Source: VXNE01 sp965248075
GTDB lineage: Bacteria > Pseudomonadota > Gammaproteobacteria > Pseudomonadales > Azotimanducaceae
Length of the DNA stretch: 64,000 nt
NCBI GenBank assembly: GCA_965248075.1
Contig: CBDFIL010000002.1
Coordinates: 620,001-684,000, forward strand
Direction: 5' to 3'
Positions 24,849 to 33,514 of this stretch are shown piece after piece (positions within the stretch are counted from its first letter, which is position 1; the number at the start of each line of letters is the position of its first letter). The notes beneath the pieces were generated by a model. That model was not told the DNA's origin. It did no database searches and was given only the letters and a program-made list of their open reading frames with translations. The translations under genes were made by a program, and so were the position numbers.

Positions 24849-25047
24849 GTCCTGTCCCCCTCCTGACGGTGCGGACAGACGCTGGCGCGGCCGCGCGTCG
24901 GAATCCGTCTGGAAACGTGGACGATAGGGTTATGCATTGTTGTCGTCAAATGAGTCGGCCGAGCCGTCGTCAGGGGGCCTCGGCTCGGGTGTCGGTCGGG
25001 TAACAGTGATACTCTGCGTACCCCATTCAGCAGGCGGGGAGCCCCCG

Positions 25048-26172
25048 TTGAGTACGAAGTTCGACACCGTCGAGGACGCCATCGCGGCCATCGCGGCCGG
25101 GGAACTCGTGGTCGTGGTGGACGACGACGACCGCGAGAACGAGGGCGACCTGGTGATGGCCGCGTCGCACGCGACACCGGCGAGCGTTGCCTTCATGATC
25201 CGCCACACCAGCGGCATTCTCTGCACGCCCGTGACGGAGGATCAGGCCAAGCGTCTGCATCTCGACCCGATGGTCGCCCGCAACGACGCGCCGCTGTCCA
25301 CCGCGTTCACGGTCAGCGTCGACTACCGCCACGGCCTTTCCACGGGCATTTCCGCGGAGGAGCGGGCGAACACCGTGCTGGCGCTCGCCAACAGCAACGC
25401 GGGAGCCGAGGACTTCGTTCGCCCGGGCCATATCTTTCCGCTCGTCGGACGGCGCGGCGGTGTCCTGGTGCGCTCCGGGCATACCGAGGCGGCCATCGAC
25501 CTGGCGACCGCCGCCGCCTGCCCGCCGGTGGGCCTGCTCGCGGAGATCGTCAACGACGACGGTACGGTCAAGCGGCTGGAGAGCCTCTCGGAGTTCGCGG
25601 CGGAGCACGACCTGCGGATCATCTCCATTGCCGATCTCATCGCGTTCCGGCAGCGGCGGGAACGGCTCGTGGAGCGCACCCGGGAGTTCGAGGTCAACAC
25701 CAGCGTCGGGCGAGCGCGGGCCTACGCCTATCGCACCAAGTTCGAGGATGCGGAGCACCTTGCGCTCGTCTTCGGGCGCATCGACGCCGGCACCGTCCCG
25801 GTCCGTATCCATCGCGAGCGCCTGGTGGAGGACATTTTCGGTCCACAGACCCATCGCGAGACGAGCCTCCTGAATCTCTCGCTCGCGCGGCTGTCCGATC
25901 TCGGCGGCGGCGTGTTGATCTACCTGCGCAGCGGGTTCGTCGGCGTACCCCTCGACAGCCTCGACGACTCGACGCCGGCCACGCGCGAGCATGCGCGCAA
26001 GGCGGAATGGCTGGAGGTGGGTGTCGGCGCGCAGATCCTCAAGGACCTCGGCCTGTCGAATATTCGGATCCTGTCGGCGCGCCCCATCGACTACGTCGGG
26101 CTCGAGGGGTTCGGCCTGACCGTGGAGGCAACGGAAGTCTTCACCGGTGGAGATGCCGCCGACGGCGCATGA
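25048..26172 (+). CDS. ribB: 3,4-Dihydroxy-2-butanone-4-phosphate synthase with degenerate GTP cyclohydrolase II domain
   Basis: The gene starts at TTG after GGGGAG and gives 374 residues. Residues 1-205 are an intact DHBP synthase with VVVVDDDDRENEGDLVMAA and RPGHIFPL...GHTEAAIDL. The C-terminal half has the GTP cyclohydrolase II fold, but the zinc-binding cysteines are absent: where the family has SxxGD-x(5)-C-x-C, this protein reads RLVEDIFGPQTHRETSLLN. Only the first function, making the four-carbon riboflavin precursor from ribulose 5-phosphate, is expected. The ATGA overlap with pdxA couples the two cofactor genes. Confidence 0.92.
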   Translation: MSTKFDTVEDAIAAIAAGELVVVVDDDDRENEGDLVMAASHATPASVAFMIRHTSGILCTPVTEDQAKRLHLDPMVARNDAPLSTAFTVSVDYRHGLSTGISAEERANTVLALANSNAGAEDFVRPGHIFPLVGRRGGVLVRSGHTEAAIDLATAAACPPVGLLAEIVNDDGTVKRLESLSEFAAEHDLRIISIADLIAFRQRRERLVERTREFEVNTSVGRARAYAYRTKFEDAEHLALVFGRIDAGTVPVRIHRERLVEDIFGPQTHRETSLLNLSLARLSDLGGGVLIYLRSGFVGVPLDSLDDSTPATREHARKAEWLEVGVGAQILKDLGLSNIRILSARPIDYVGLEGFGLTVEATEVFTGGDAADGA

Positions 26173-27170
26173 GCGCACCGCCCGTCATCGGCGTCACGCT
26201 TGGCGACCCGGCCGGAATCGGCCCCGAAGTACTTGTCAAGACGCTGGCATCCATCGACCGCGGCGCGATGCGCGTCGCGCTGTACGGCACGGGTTGGGCG
26301 CTGGAACGCGGCGCGGCGGCAGCCGGAAGGGACATCCCGTACCGACGCTGGGACACCGTCGGGAGTATTGACTGGACCGCTCCCGAATGGCCGCTCGTCG
26401 ATGTCGGCATCGAGGCGCCTCGTGACTTCCGCATGGGCCAGGTGTCCGCCGTCTGCGGCGACATTGCCGTGCGTGCGGTCGAGGCCGCCGCCCGCGACGC
26501 GCTCGCGGGGCGGATCGCAGCGATGATGACCTGTCCCATCAACAAGGAGGCGATCCACGCCGCGGGATACGTTGCGGACATCGGCCACCAGGAGATCCTG
26601 GCGCGTCTGGCCGGGGTCGAGTGGACCGCCACGATGCTGATGACCCCCGGGCTCAAGGTGGTGCATCTCTCGACGCACAAGCCCCTGATCGAGGCCGCGC
26701 GCTACGTCACGCGGGCCAATGTGCTGTCCAAGCTGCGGCTTGCGCACGAGACGCTCACCGGGTGGGGCCTGGCGGGACCCCGGATCGCGGTGGCGGCGCT
26801 CAACCCCCACGGCGGCGAGGGCGGACTGCTCGGCCGCGAGGAGATCGACGAGATCGCGCCGGCGGTGGCCGACGCGCAACGCGCCGGCGTCGACGCCGTG
26901 GGGCCGATTCCGGCGGACTCCGTCTTCAACCGGGCGATCGGCGGCGAGTTCGACGTCGTGCTGGCGCTCTTTCACGACCAGGGGCACATCGCCATCAAGG
27001 TCCACGACTTTCACCACAGCGTGACCGCGACGCTCGGCATTCCCTTCGTGCGCACGTCCGTCGATCACGGGACGGCGTTCGACATCGCCGGTCGGGGCAT
27101 CGCCGACGCGACCGGTGCGCGTGCCGCCCTGGACGCGGCGGCGACGCTGGCGGCCGGGGCGCTCGCGTGA
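26169..27170 (+). CDS. pdxA: 4-Hydroxythreonine-4-phosphate dehydrogenase (PdxA family)
   Basis: The 333-residue protein begins PPVIGVTLGDPAGIGPEV. Metal-binding histidines lie in YVADIGHQEILA, LFHDQGHIAIK and TSVDHGTAFDIAGRG, and the conserved AALNPHGGEGGLLG is present. PdxA oxidises 4-phosphohydroxy-threonine in vitamin B6 synthesis; the PdxA2 branch acts on phosphorylated threonate/erythronate in sugar-acid catabolism. In many proteobacteria pdxA follows surA and precedes ksgA; here it follows the ribB-like gene, so the biosynthetic role is likely but not proven by context. Confidence 0.93.
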   Translation: MSAPPVIGVTLGDPAGIGPEVLVKTLASIDRGAMRVALYGTGWALERGAAAAGRDIPYRRWDTVGSIDWTAPEWPLVDVGIEAPRDFRMGQVSAVCGDIAVRAVEAAARDALAGRIAAMMTCPINKEAIHAAGYVADIGHQEILARLAGVEWTATMLMTPGLKVVHLSTHKPLIEAARYVTRANVLSKLRLAHETLTGWGLAGPRIAVAALNPHGGEGGLLGREEIDEIAPAVADAQRAGVDAVGPIPADSVFNRAIGGEFDVVLALFHDQGHIAIKVHDFHHSVTATLGIPFVRTSVDHGTAFDIAGRGIADATGARAALDAAATLAAGALA

Positions 27171-27416
27171 CCCTGTACGACCGGGTTGGTGGGTTTGCGC
27201 CCCGGCATGCCGCGCGCATCCGTTTGGCGGCAGTTCGGGAACGACTCGGCAAATCGCTCGACAGGTCGGCGGAGGACCTGGTGCGAGACCAGCGCGACGG
27301 CCGCCCGTCACGGCAATCGAGCTGACGAGTCGCCTGGCCGCGGTGGAAATCGCCCACCGGCGAGGGCACACTCGCTGCGGATTGAGCATGGGCATTGCCT
27401 GGCAGGAGGAGGATTC

Positions 27417-28502
27417 ATGAAGGCAGCGGTATTTCGCGAGGTGAACACGCCGATGGAGGTCGAGGACATCGCCATCGACAAACCGGGGCCGCGGGAGGTC
27501 CTGATCCGTACGGCCGCCGCCGGGGTGTGTCACTCGGACATGCACTTCTACAACGGTACGTATCCGGGCGCGCTGCCGATCGTGCTCGGGCACGAGTCCG
27601 CGGGGATCGTCGAGCAGGTCGGTGCGGACGTCGTCTACGTCAAGCCGGGCGACCACGTCATCACGTGCCTGTCCGTGTTCTGCGGACACTGCGAATACTG
27701 CCTGACGGGCCACATGTCCCTCTGCCAGGAGCCCGAGGTGCGCCGCGGAGCGGAGGACCCGCCGCGGCTGTCGCAGGACGGCACCAGCCTCACGCAGTTC
27801 GCGAACCTCGGTTCGTTCGCCGAGCAGATGCTCGTGCACGAACACTCCGTGGTGAAGGTTCGGGAGGACATGCCGCTCGACCGGGCCGCCCTGATCGGCT
27901 GCGGTGTCACGACCGGCGTCGGCGCGGCCATCCATACCGCGGCGGTGGAGCCCGGCTCGACCGTGGCGGTCATTGGCTGCGGGGGCGTGGGGCTCTCCGC
28001 CATCAACGGCGCCGCCATCGCGGGGGCCGGGCGCATCATCGCCGTGGACATGGTCGCATCGAAGCTCGACCTCGCCCGCAAGTTCGGCGCCACCGATGTG
28101 GTGGACGCGAGCGCCGGCGACGTGGTGCAGCAGGTGCGCAATATGACGGATGGCGGCGTGCACTACTCCTTCGAGGCGATCGGCCTCAAGGCCACGGCCG
28201 AGCAGGCGTTCCGCATGCTGCGGCGGGGCGGCACGGCGACCGTCATCGGCATGATCCCGCCGGGCGATATGGTCGAACTGCACGGGCCGGAGTTCCTCCA
28301 GGAGAAGAAGATCCAGGGCTCGATGATGGGCTCGAACCGCTTCCGTGTGGACATGCCGCGCTTCGTCGAGTTCTACCTGCAGGGCAAGCTGCATCTCGAC
28401 GACATGGTGTCGAGCCGCATCGGACTTGCGGAGGTGACCGATGCGCTGCTCGCCCTCGAGACCGGCGAGGTGGCGCGCAGCGTCATCGTCTTCGACCACT
28501 GA
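27417..28502 (+). CDS. Zinc-dependent medium-chain alcohol dehydrogenase
   Basis: The 361-residue MDR enzyme has catalytic-zinc residues Cys38 (AGVCHSDMHF) and His59/Glu60 (VLGHESAGIVEQVG). The four structural-zinc cysteines are Cys89, 92, 95 and 103 (CGHCEYCLTGHMSLC). The Rossmann motif is VAVIGCGGVGLSAINGAA. It resembles the class III/NDMA-dependent group of alcohol dehydrogenases. The ribosome site AGGAGGAGG is excellent. It stands 246 bases after pdxA and 10 bases before an FAH-family gene. Together they suggest oxidation of an alcohol or aldehyde in an organic-acid pathway; the substrate is unknown. Confidence 0.92.
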   Translation: MKAAVFREVNTPMEVEDIAIDKPGPREVLIRTAAAGVCHSDMHFYNGTYPGALPIVLGHESAGIVEQVGADVVYVKPGDHVITCLSVFCGHCEYCLTGHMSLCQEPEVRRGAEDPPRLSQDGTSLTQFANLGSFAEQMLVHEHSVVKVREDMPLDRAALIGCGVTTGVGAAIHTAAVEPGSTVAVIGCGGVGLSAINGAAIAGAGRIIAVDMVASKLDLARKFGATDVVDASAGDVVQQVRNMTDGGVHYSFEAIGLKATAEQAFRMLRRGGTATVIGMIPPGDMVELHGPEFLQEKKIQGSMMGSNRFRVDMPRFVEFYLQGKLHLDDMVSSRIGLAEVTDALLALETGEVARSVIVFDH

Positions 28503-28512
28503 GGGGGTCTGC

Positions 28513-29352
28513 ATGCGCTGGATGTCGTTCGAGAAGGACGGCACGTCTTCGTTCGGCCTGGTGGTCGGCGACGGCGTCGTCGACGCGGGAACCCGGGGCC
28601 CATACGCCTCCCTGAAAGAGGCGATTCGCGCGGACGCCCTCGCGGAACTGGCCGCCGGTCTGGGGCAGACGCCCGATCACCGGCTCGAGGACGTACGTTT
28701 CCTGCCCGTCATTCCGGACCCGGACAAGATTCTCTGCATCGGTCTGAACTACCGCGCCCACCAGGAAGAGACGGGCCGGGGCGGCGAGGGCCACCCCACC
28801 GTCTTCGTGCGTTTCGCGGCGGCGCAGGTCGGCCACGACTCTCCCATGGTGCGCCCGCTCGAATCGGAGCGGCTCGACTACGAGGGTGAGATCGCTCTGA
28901 TCGTCGGCAGGGGCGGGCGTCGCATCGCGGCGCAGAACTGGCTCGACGCCGTCGCCGGCTTCGCACCCTACAACGACGGCAGCGTGCGCGACTTCCAACG
29001 CCACACCAGCCAGTTCACGCCGGGCAAGAACTTCTCCGGCACCGGCGGCTTCGGCCCCTGGATGATGACGCCCGACGAAGTCGGCGACCTCGACGCGATG
29101 CAGATCACGACACGCCTGAACGGGCAGGTCATGCAGAACGCCGTGTCGGCGCAACTGGTGTTCGGTTTCGCGGACCTCGTCGCCTATTGCTCGACCTTCA
29201 CGGACCTGGTGCCCGGGGACCTCATCGTCACGGGCACGCCCGGCGGAGTGGGGTCCGCGCGCAAGCCGCCCGTCTTCATGGATGCGGGCGACGTGATCGA
29301 GGTCGAGGTCCAGCCCATCGGGACGCTGCGCAACCCCATCGTCGTCGGATGA
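28513..29352 (+). CDS. Fumarylacetoacetate hydrolase-family protein
   Basis: The 279-residue protein has the FAH C-terminal fold. It shows DKILCIGLNYRAHQEETGRGG, the metal ligands in ERLDYEGEIALIVGRGGR, and PGDLIVTGTPGGVGSARKPP near the end. The family hydrolyses or decarboxylates C-C bonds in acylpyruvates, 2-hydroxyhepta-2,4-dienedioates and related ring-fission products. AGGGGG precedes the ATG. It follows the alcohol dehydrogenase by 10 bases, and its stop overlaps the start of the CoxL-like remnant (ATGA), so the three formed one operon. Confidence 0.92.
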   Translation: MRWMSFEKDGTSSFGLVVGDGVVDAGTRGPYASLKEAIRADALAELAAGLGQTPDHRLEDVRFLPVIPDPDKILCIGLNYRAHQEETGRGGEGHPTVFVRFAAAQVGHDSPMVRPLESERLDYEGEIALIVGRGGRRIAAQNWLDAVAGFAPYNDGSVRDFQRHTSQFTPGKNFSGTGGFGPWMMTPDEVGDLDAMQITTRLNGQVMQNAVSAQLVFGFADLVAYCSTFTDLVPGDLIVTGTPGGVGSARKPPVFMDAGDVIEVEVQPIGTLRNPIVVG

Positions 29353-29767
29353 GCTTCGGCATCGGGCAGCCGGTTCCGCGCGTCGAGGATCCGCGACTGG
29401 TCACGGGTGGGGGTCGTTTCACCGACGACATGGACTTGCCCGGCCAACTGTACGCCGCGTTCTTCCGCTCGCCTCATGCGCATGGGCGGATCGTGCATCT
29501 CGATGGGCGGCGCGGGCGGCGGCCGGGGTCGTTGCCGTTCCGCACCGGCTCCTACACGGACTACGACATCCCCCGGGCGGACCACGTGCCGGACATCGAT
29601 ATGACCTTCAACGAGGTGCTTGAGCCGACCGACTACCGGGGCGTCAAGGGCATCTGTGAAGGCGGGGCGTGCGGCGCCCCGCGCGCAGTGGTGCATGCGG
29701 CGCTGACCGCTCGCGGGGTATGGCGTCGGGGCCCCTGGAGATGCCGCTCACCGCGGAGCAGGTGTAG
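29349..29767 (+). pseudogene. Xanthine dehydrogenase/CoxL-type large subunit with internal deletion
   Basis: The first ~55 residues are the N-terminus of a molybdenum hydroxylase large subunit (IGQPVPRVEDPRLVTGGGRF, LYAAFFRSPHAHGRI). The sequence then jumps to the far C-terminal region (LPFRTGSYTDYDIPRADHVP, then DYRGVKGICEGGACGAPRAVV). After a further frame change the true family ending LEMPLTAEQV and stop TAG appear at 29767. Full subunits have 750-800 residues, so about 600 are missing and the active-site Glu region is altered (CEGGACG). ATGA coupling to the FAH gene marks its former operon. Confidence 0.8.
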
Positions 29768-29962
29768 CCGGCCGTGCGATCCGCAGATCGGCGCCGGCAC
29801 TGACGCGGCGCGAAAATCGATAGACGCTTGGCGAGGGGCTTCCGGGCCTCACTGCGGTCGATGGCTGCTGGCGGGGCGCCAGGTTCGGGCCAGGTCGGCG
29901 ATCACTCTGTAGCCCGCTCCAGCCATACGGCGTGGTGCAAATCACGCAATGGTGGAAATGCT

Positions 29963-29990
29963 TTGAAACATCAGGCGGTATGAGTATAGT
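29963..29990 (+). promoter_or_regulatory. Putative sigma70-type promoter of the TonB receptor gene
   Basis: TTGAAA (29963-29968) and TATAGT (29985-29990) are 16 bases apart, with the start codon of the receptor 83 bases downstream. The rest of the 306-base gap 29768-30073 holds no gene that I can support. It has a ribosome site GGAGGAA ten bases before the ATG at 30074. Confidence 0.5.
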
Positions 29991-30073
29991 GGGGCGCCTC
30001 GCGGGCGAGCCTGATTCCTCCGGCGCTGGTTTCGTCGTATTCATGGCCGGGGATTTGGAGGAAGATTCGCTCG

Positions 30074-33000
30074 ATGAAGAAACACGTTCAAGCCCTTGCG
30101 ATAGCAGGCATCCTGCTCGCGCCCCTATCCCTGTTCGCCCAGGAGGCGGCAGAGGGGTCCGAGGCCGACACCAGCCGACGCCAGTTTGAAGAGATCGTGG
30201 TCACGGCGGAACGCCGGGAGTCCACCGTTCAGGACACGGCCATCTCGATCACCGCCTTCACCAGCGATTTCATCGAGGACTTTGGGCTGCGCAACCAGGA
30301 AGACCTGCAGAACTACCTGCCGGCGACCACCATTCAGCCGTATGACCTGTCGATTCGTGGCGTCGGCCGCCTGTTCCGGGCCCTCGGCGGCGACCCGGGC
30401 GTGGCCACCTACTTCGACGGCGCCTATTCGGAGGATTTCGGCATCGCCTCCACCGAGGGCGGTCTGTTCGACATCGAGCGCATCGAGTTCCTGCGCGGTC
30501 CCCAGGGCACCCTGTACGGCCGCAACGGCGTGGGCGGCGCGGTGAACTTCCACTCCAAGAAGCCCACCGACGAGTTCGAAGGCGAGATTCGCGCCAACGT
30601 CGGCAGCTTCAATACGAGGGAAGTCTTCGGCGTGGTGTCCGGTCCCATCATCGAGGGTGTGCTGAACGCGCGGGCCAACGGCATCAAGCGGACCCGGGAC
30701 GGCTTCATGGACGACGTGCAGCCCGGCAATCCCGATATCAACGACTATGGCGACGAGAACTACTCCCTCACCTTGGAGTGGCTGCCCGCCGAGAACCTCT
30801 CGGTGCTCGTGCGCGGCAACGAGCGCAGCTACCGGCGGATGATGTCCGGGGCCCAGGGCGCCGGCGCCATCGTGGTGTCCGAGCAGGCCGGGGTGCGCGA
30901 CCCCGTGACCGGCGGCGAACGCTGGGTGAGCGTGCCCGTACACGGCTGGCGGCCCATCGCGGACCCCACCGTGGCCGACGCCTCGATGTGCGCGAGCGCC
31001 ACCGACCGTTCCGTACCCAACTGCATCGTGCCCACGGGCCTGGTGCCCTATATCAACGACAACAATCCCTGGTATTCCTTCACGCACAACGGCGTGACCC
31101 GCTACGCGCAGCCCCTGGTCGGCGGCGTGGATCCGGCGGGCTTCGCCGCGGACGGCACCACCGTGTCCGGCTTCGCCCGTCCGAACTACGCCTACCAGGC
31201 GGCCTTCGATCCAGGGCTGCAGATGCTTGCGGATCGCAGCATCCAGGGCGACGGCAGGGGGATACCGGAACTCAGCGGTGACGACCTGGCCGGCTGGACG
31301 AACGGCCTGCAGGACGAGTTCTTCGACCACCAGGCCGCCTACATGAACGTCACCTGGGACGCGCTGGACAACCTGACCGTCAAGTACATCGGCGCCTACA
31401 CCGACTACTTCTACCACCGCACGACGGACGACGACCGCACCGGCCTGCCGCACGACCAGCAGTTCTATGCCGCCCAGGAGAACGAGAACTACCAGCATGA
31501 GGTGCAGTTCTTTCTCGACGTCGGCGCGAACCTGAACTTCACCGGCGGCTACTTCTACTACGAGAACGACATCGACCAGCAGCTCGACTTCTACTCGCCG
31601 GACGGCTGGTCCCGCTACACTGAGCCCGCGAACTACGGCGTCGTTGGCCCGACCGCCTACCTGGCGGGGGATCCCACCCTGGTCGTGCCGGCCTGGCTGC
31701 TGAACGGCGGCGACACGAGCACCAACCACCGCACCGCGAAGGAGCAGGGCAAGGCGGGGATCCTGCCCAACCTGGCCGGCGCGGTGCCGATCCCCTCCTT
31801 CAGCCATCCGAGCATCCAGGAGGTCTACTTCGCCGACAACCCGTGGCTGGGCGACACCGCCGCCACCGGTGGCCAGGTCGACCGGGGCCCGGCATCGGAC
31901 GGCACGACCTTCATCTGGGACACGGAGAACCGCACGAAGGCGTGGGCCGTCTACCTGCAGGGGGAGTGGCAGATGAACGAGCTCTTCGCCCTGACCCTGG
32001 GCGTCCGCTACGCGGAAGACGAGAAGGAGGCGGAAGAGAACCTGTTCCTGTACAACGAGTCCCCCAGTGCGCTCGCCACCTGCGTCAACAACGTGGGGGT
32101 GGAACTGGCCTTCGCGTGCGGCGACCTCGACGGCGACGGTGCGGTGACCCTGGCCGAGTACAACACGGGCATCACCGGCGGCATCGACGCCACGGGCAAC
32201 GTTGCGGACTTCGACAAGGTGCGGGTGCGGGGCGTCCCCTTCGCGCGGTCCATCTACCGGTCGCTGATCAACGACTTCGACGAGATTACCTGGCGGGTGA
32301 ATCTCGACTTCACGCCTACGGAAAAGGACCTGTTCTACTTGTCGGCCACCACCGGCTACCGTGCCGGTGGGTTCAACCTCGGCTACTTCTCGTTCATTCC
32401 GGCCTATGACCCGGAGGATCTCACCGCCTACGAACTCGGCTACAAGGGCCAGCTGTTCGACGGCACGGTGCGGTTGAACGCCGCTGCCTATCTCTACAAC
32501 TACGACGATATCCACCTGCAGTTCTCCACCTTCTCGTTCACCGGAGTGAGCACCAGCGTGCAGAACGCGCCCTCGGCGGAGACTGTCGGCTTCGAACTCG
32601 AAGGCATGTGGCTGGTGTCGGACCAGATGACCGTCGGTGTGAACTACAGCTACACGGACGCTCAGTACGATGCGGAACTGTTCGAGCCGACCGCGGGCAC
32701 CCGCGGCGTGGTGGACGGCAGCAACGCTCTCGCGCCGTCGAGCCTCTTCACCGTCGCCGAGCGCAACCTGCTGATCGACGGTGAACCCCTCCCCCGGGTG
32801 CCGAAGCACAAGTACACGGCCTGGGCGGACTATGTGCAGAACCTGGGCAACAGGGGCACGCTCACGTACCTGACGACGTTGGCCTGGACGGACGAGTTCC
32901 CCGCTGGCGGGCGTCCGACGGCGGCCAGCCCTCTGAGCATCGCGCCGTCGTTCTTCCGCTGGGACGCGCGGGTGAGCTGGAGGAGCCTCACCGAACAGTG

Positions 33001-33157
33001 GACCGTGGCCGCCTTCGTGAACAACATCACCGACGACATCGGTGTACGTAACCAGTTCACCTACGGAGAGTCCCAGGGCCACCGCCGGGTGATCGAGCCC
33101 ACCAACCCGCGCTGGTGGGGCCTCGAAGTGCACTACAAGTTCGGCGCGTTTCGGTAG
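30074..33157 (+). CDS. TonB-dependent outer-membrane receptor, large
   Basis: The 1027-residue receptor has a signal peptide (VQALAIAGILLAPLSLFAQ) and TonB box FEEIVVTAERRESTVQDTA. The plug contains IRGVGRLFRALGGDPGVAT and IEFLRGPQGTLYGRNGVGG. The barrel has long extracellular loops. One loop holds a calcium-binding-like DLDGDGAVTLAEYNTG segment, reminiscent of an EF-hand or dockerin loop. An intrinsic terminator follows 22 bases after the stop. The next gene is a clear paralogue with the same plug signature. The substrate is unknown; the absence of a siderophore operon argues for an organic compound. Confidence 0.93.
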   Translation: MKKHVQALAIAGILLAPLSLFAQEAAEGSEADTSRRQFEEIVVTAERRESTVQDTAISITAFTSDFIEDFGLRNQEDLQNYLPATTIQPYDLSIRGVGRLFRALGGDPGVATYFDGAYSEDFGIASTEGGLFDIERIEFLRGPQGTLYGRNGVGGAVNFHSKKPTDEFEGEIRANVGSFNTREVFGVVSGPIIEGVLNARANGIKRTRDGFMDDVQPGNPDINDYGDENYSLTLEWLPAENLSVLVRGNERSYRRMMSGAQGAGAIVVSEQAGVRDPVTGGERWVSVPVHGWRPIADPTVADASMCASATDRSVPNCIVPTGLVPYINDNNPWYSFTHNGVTRYAQPLVGGVDPAGFAADGTTVSGFARPNYAYQAAFDPGLQMLADRSIQGDGRGIPELSGDDLAGWTNGLQDEFFDHQAAYMNVTWDALDNLTVKYIGAYTDYFYHRTTDDDRTGLPHDQQFYAAQENENYQHEVQFFLDVGANLNFTGGYFYYENDIDQQLDFYSPDGWSRYTEPANYGVVGPTAYLAGDPTLVVPAWLLNGGDTSTNHRTAKEQGKAGILPNLAGAVPIPSFSHPSIQEVYFADNPWLGDTAATGGQVDRGPASDGTTFIWDTENRTKAWAVYLQGEWQMNELFALTLGVRYAEDEKEAEENLFLYNESPSALATCVNNVGVELAFACGDLDGDGAVTLAEYNTGITGGIDATGNVADFDKVRVRGVPFARSIYRSLINDFDEITWRVNLDFTPTEKDLFYLSATTGYRAGGFNLGYFSFIPAYDPEDLTAYELGYKGQLFDGTVRLNAAAYLYNYDDIHLQFSTFSFTGVSTSVQNAPSAETVGFELEGMWLVSDQMTVGVNYSYTDAQYDAELFEPTAGTRGVVDGSNALAPSSLFTVAERNLLIDGEPLPRVPKHKYTAWADYVQNLGNRGTLTYLTTLAWTDEFPAGGRPTAASPLSIAPSFFRWDARVSWRSLTEQWTVAAFVNNITDDIGVRNQFTYGESQGHRRVIEPTNPRWWGLEVHYKFGAFR

Positions 33158-33178
33158 ACGCCCTTCCGGGCCTCGACA

Positions 33179-33208
33179 CAGGGCGCCTTCGGGCGCCCTG
33201 TTTGCTTT
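33179..33208 (+). terminator. Rho-independent terminator after TonB receptor
   Basis: Stem CAGGGCGCC / GGCGCCCTG with loop TTCG (33179-33200), followed by TTTGCTTT. It is 22 bases after the receptor stop codon and ends that transcript. Confidence 0.85.
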
Positions 33209-33479
33209 GCGCCCCGCGGGGTTGGCGCCACGCGGTGCTGAACTCCCTTGCCGCTCGCGGTGTCGACGCGCCGGCGGGGATTTGGCGCGCCCTATGCCTC
33301 TCCCGTTTCTGACCTGCCCGCTCGGCATTCGCTCCCGGTCCGTGTCTGGTGCAGCGGTGCGGTCGCGACGGTCCCCGGGCGCTCGTACCATCGGTGCGCG
33401 GAACCGTTGACAAACGCCCGTCGAGTCCGCAAATAGTCCGAGCGCCGTCCTCGGCGGCCGACTGGAGAGAAAATTAATG

Positions 33480-33496
33480 CTGCCCGAACCGGGCAG
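33480..33496 (+). promoter_or_regulatory. Small hairpin just before the second TonB receptor start
   Basis: CTGCCCG and CGGGCAG flank loop AAC, 18 bases before the ATG at 33515. The position overlaps the leader, so it could affect translation or bind a regulator. The rest of the 306-base gap 33209-33514 shows no gene. Confidence 0.4.
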
Positions 33497-33514
33497 TGGC
33501 GAGGGTACAAAACC

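Noticed and set aside
27167..27325. A 52-codon frame (GTG start) overlapping the pdxA stop
   Set aside because: Short, no homology recognised and no ribosome site; it may be chance. The 246-base gap 27171-27416 otherwise shows nothing.
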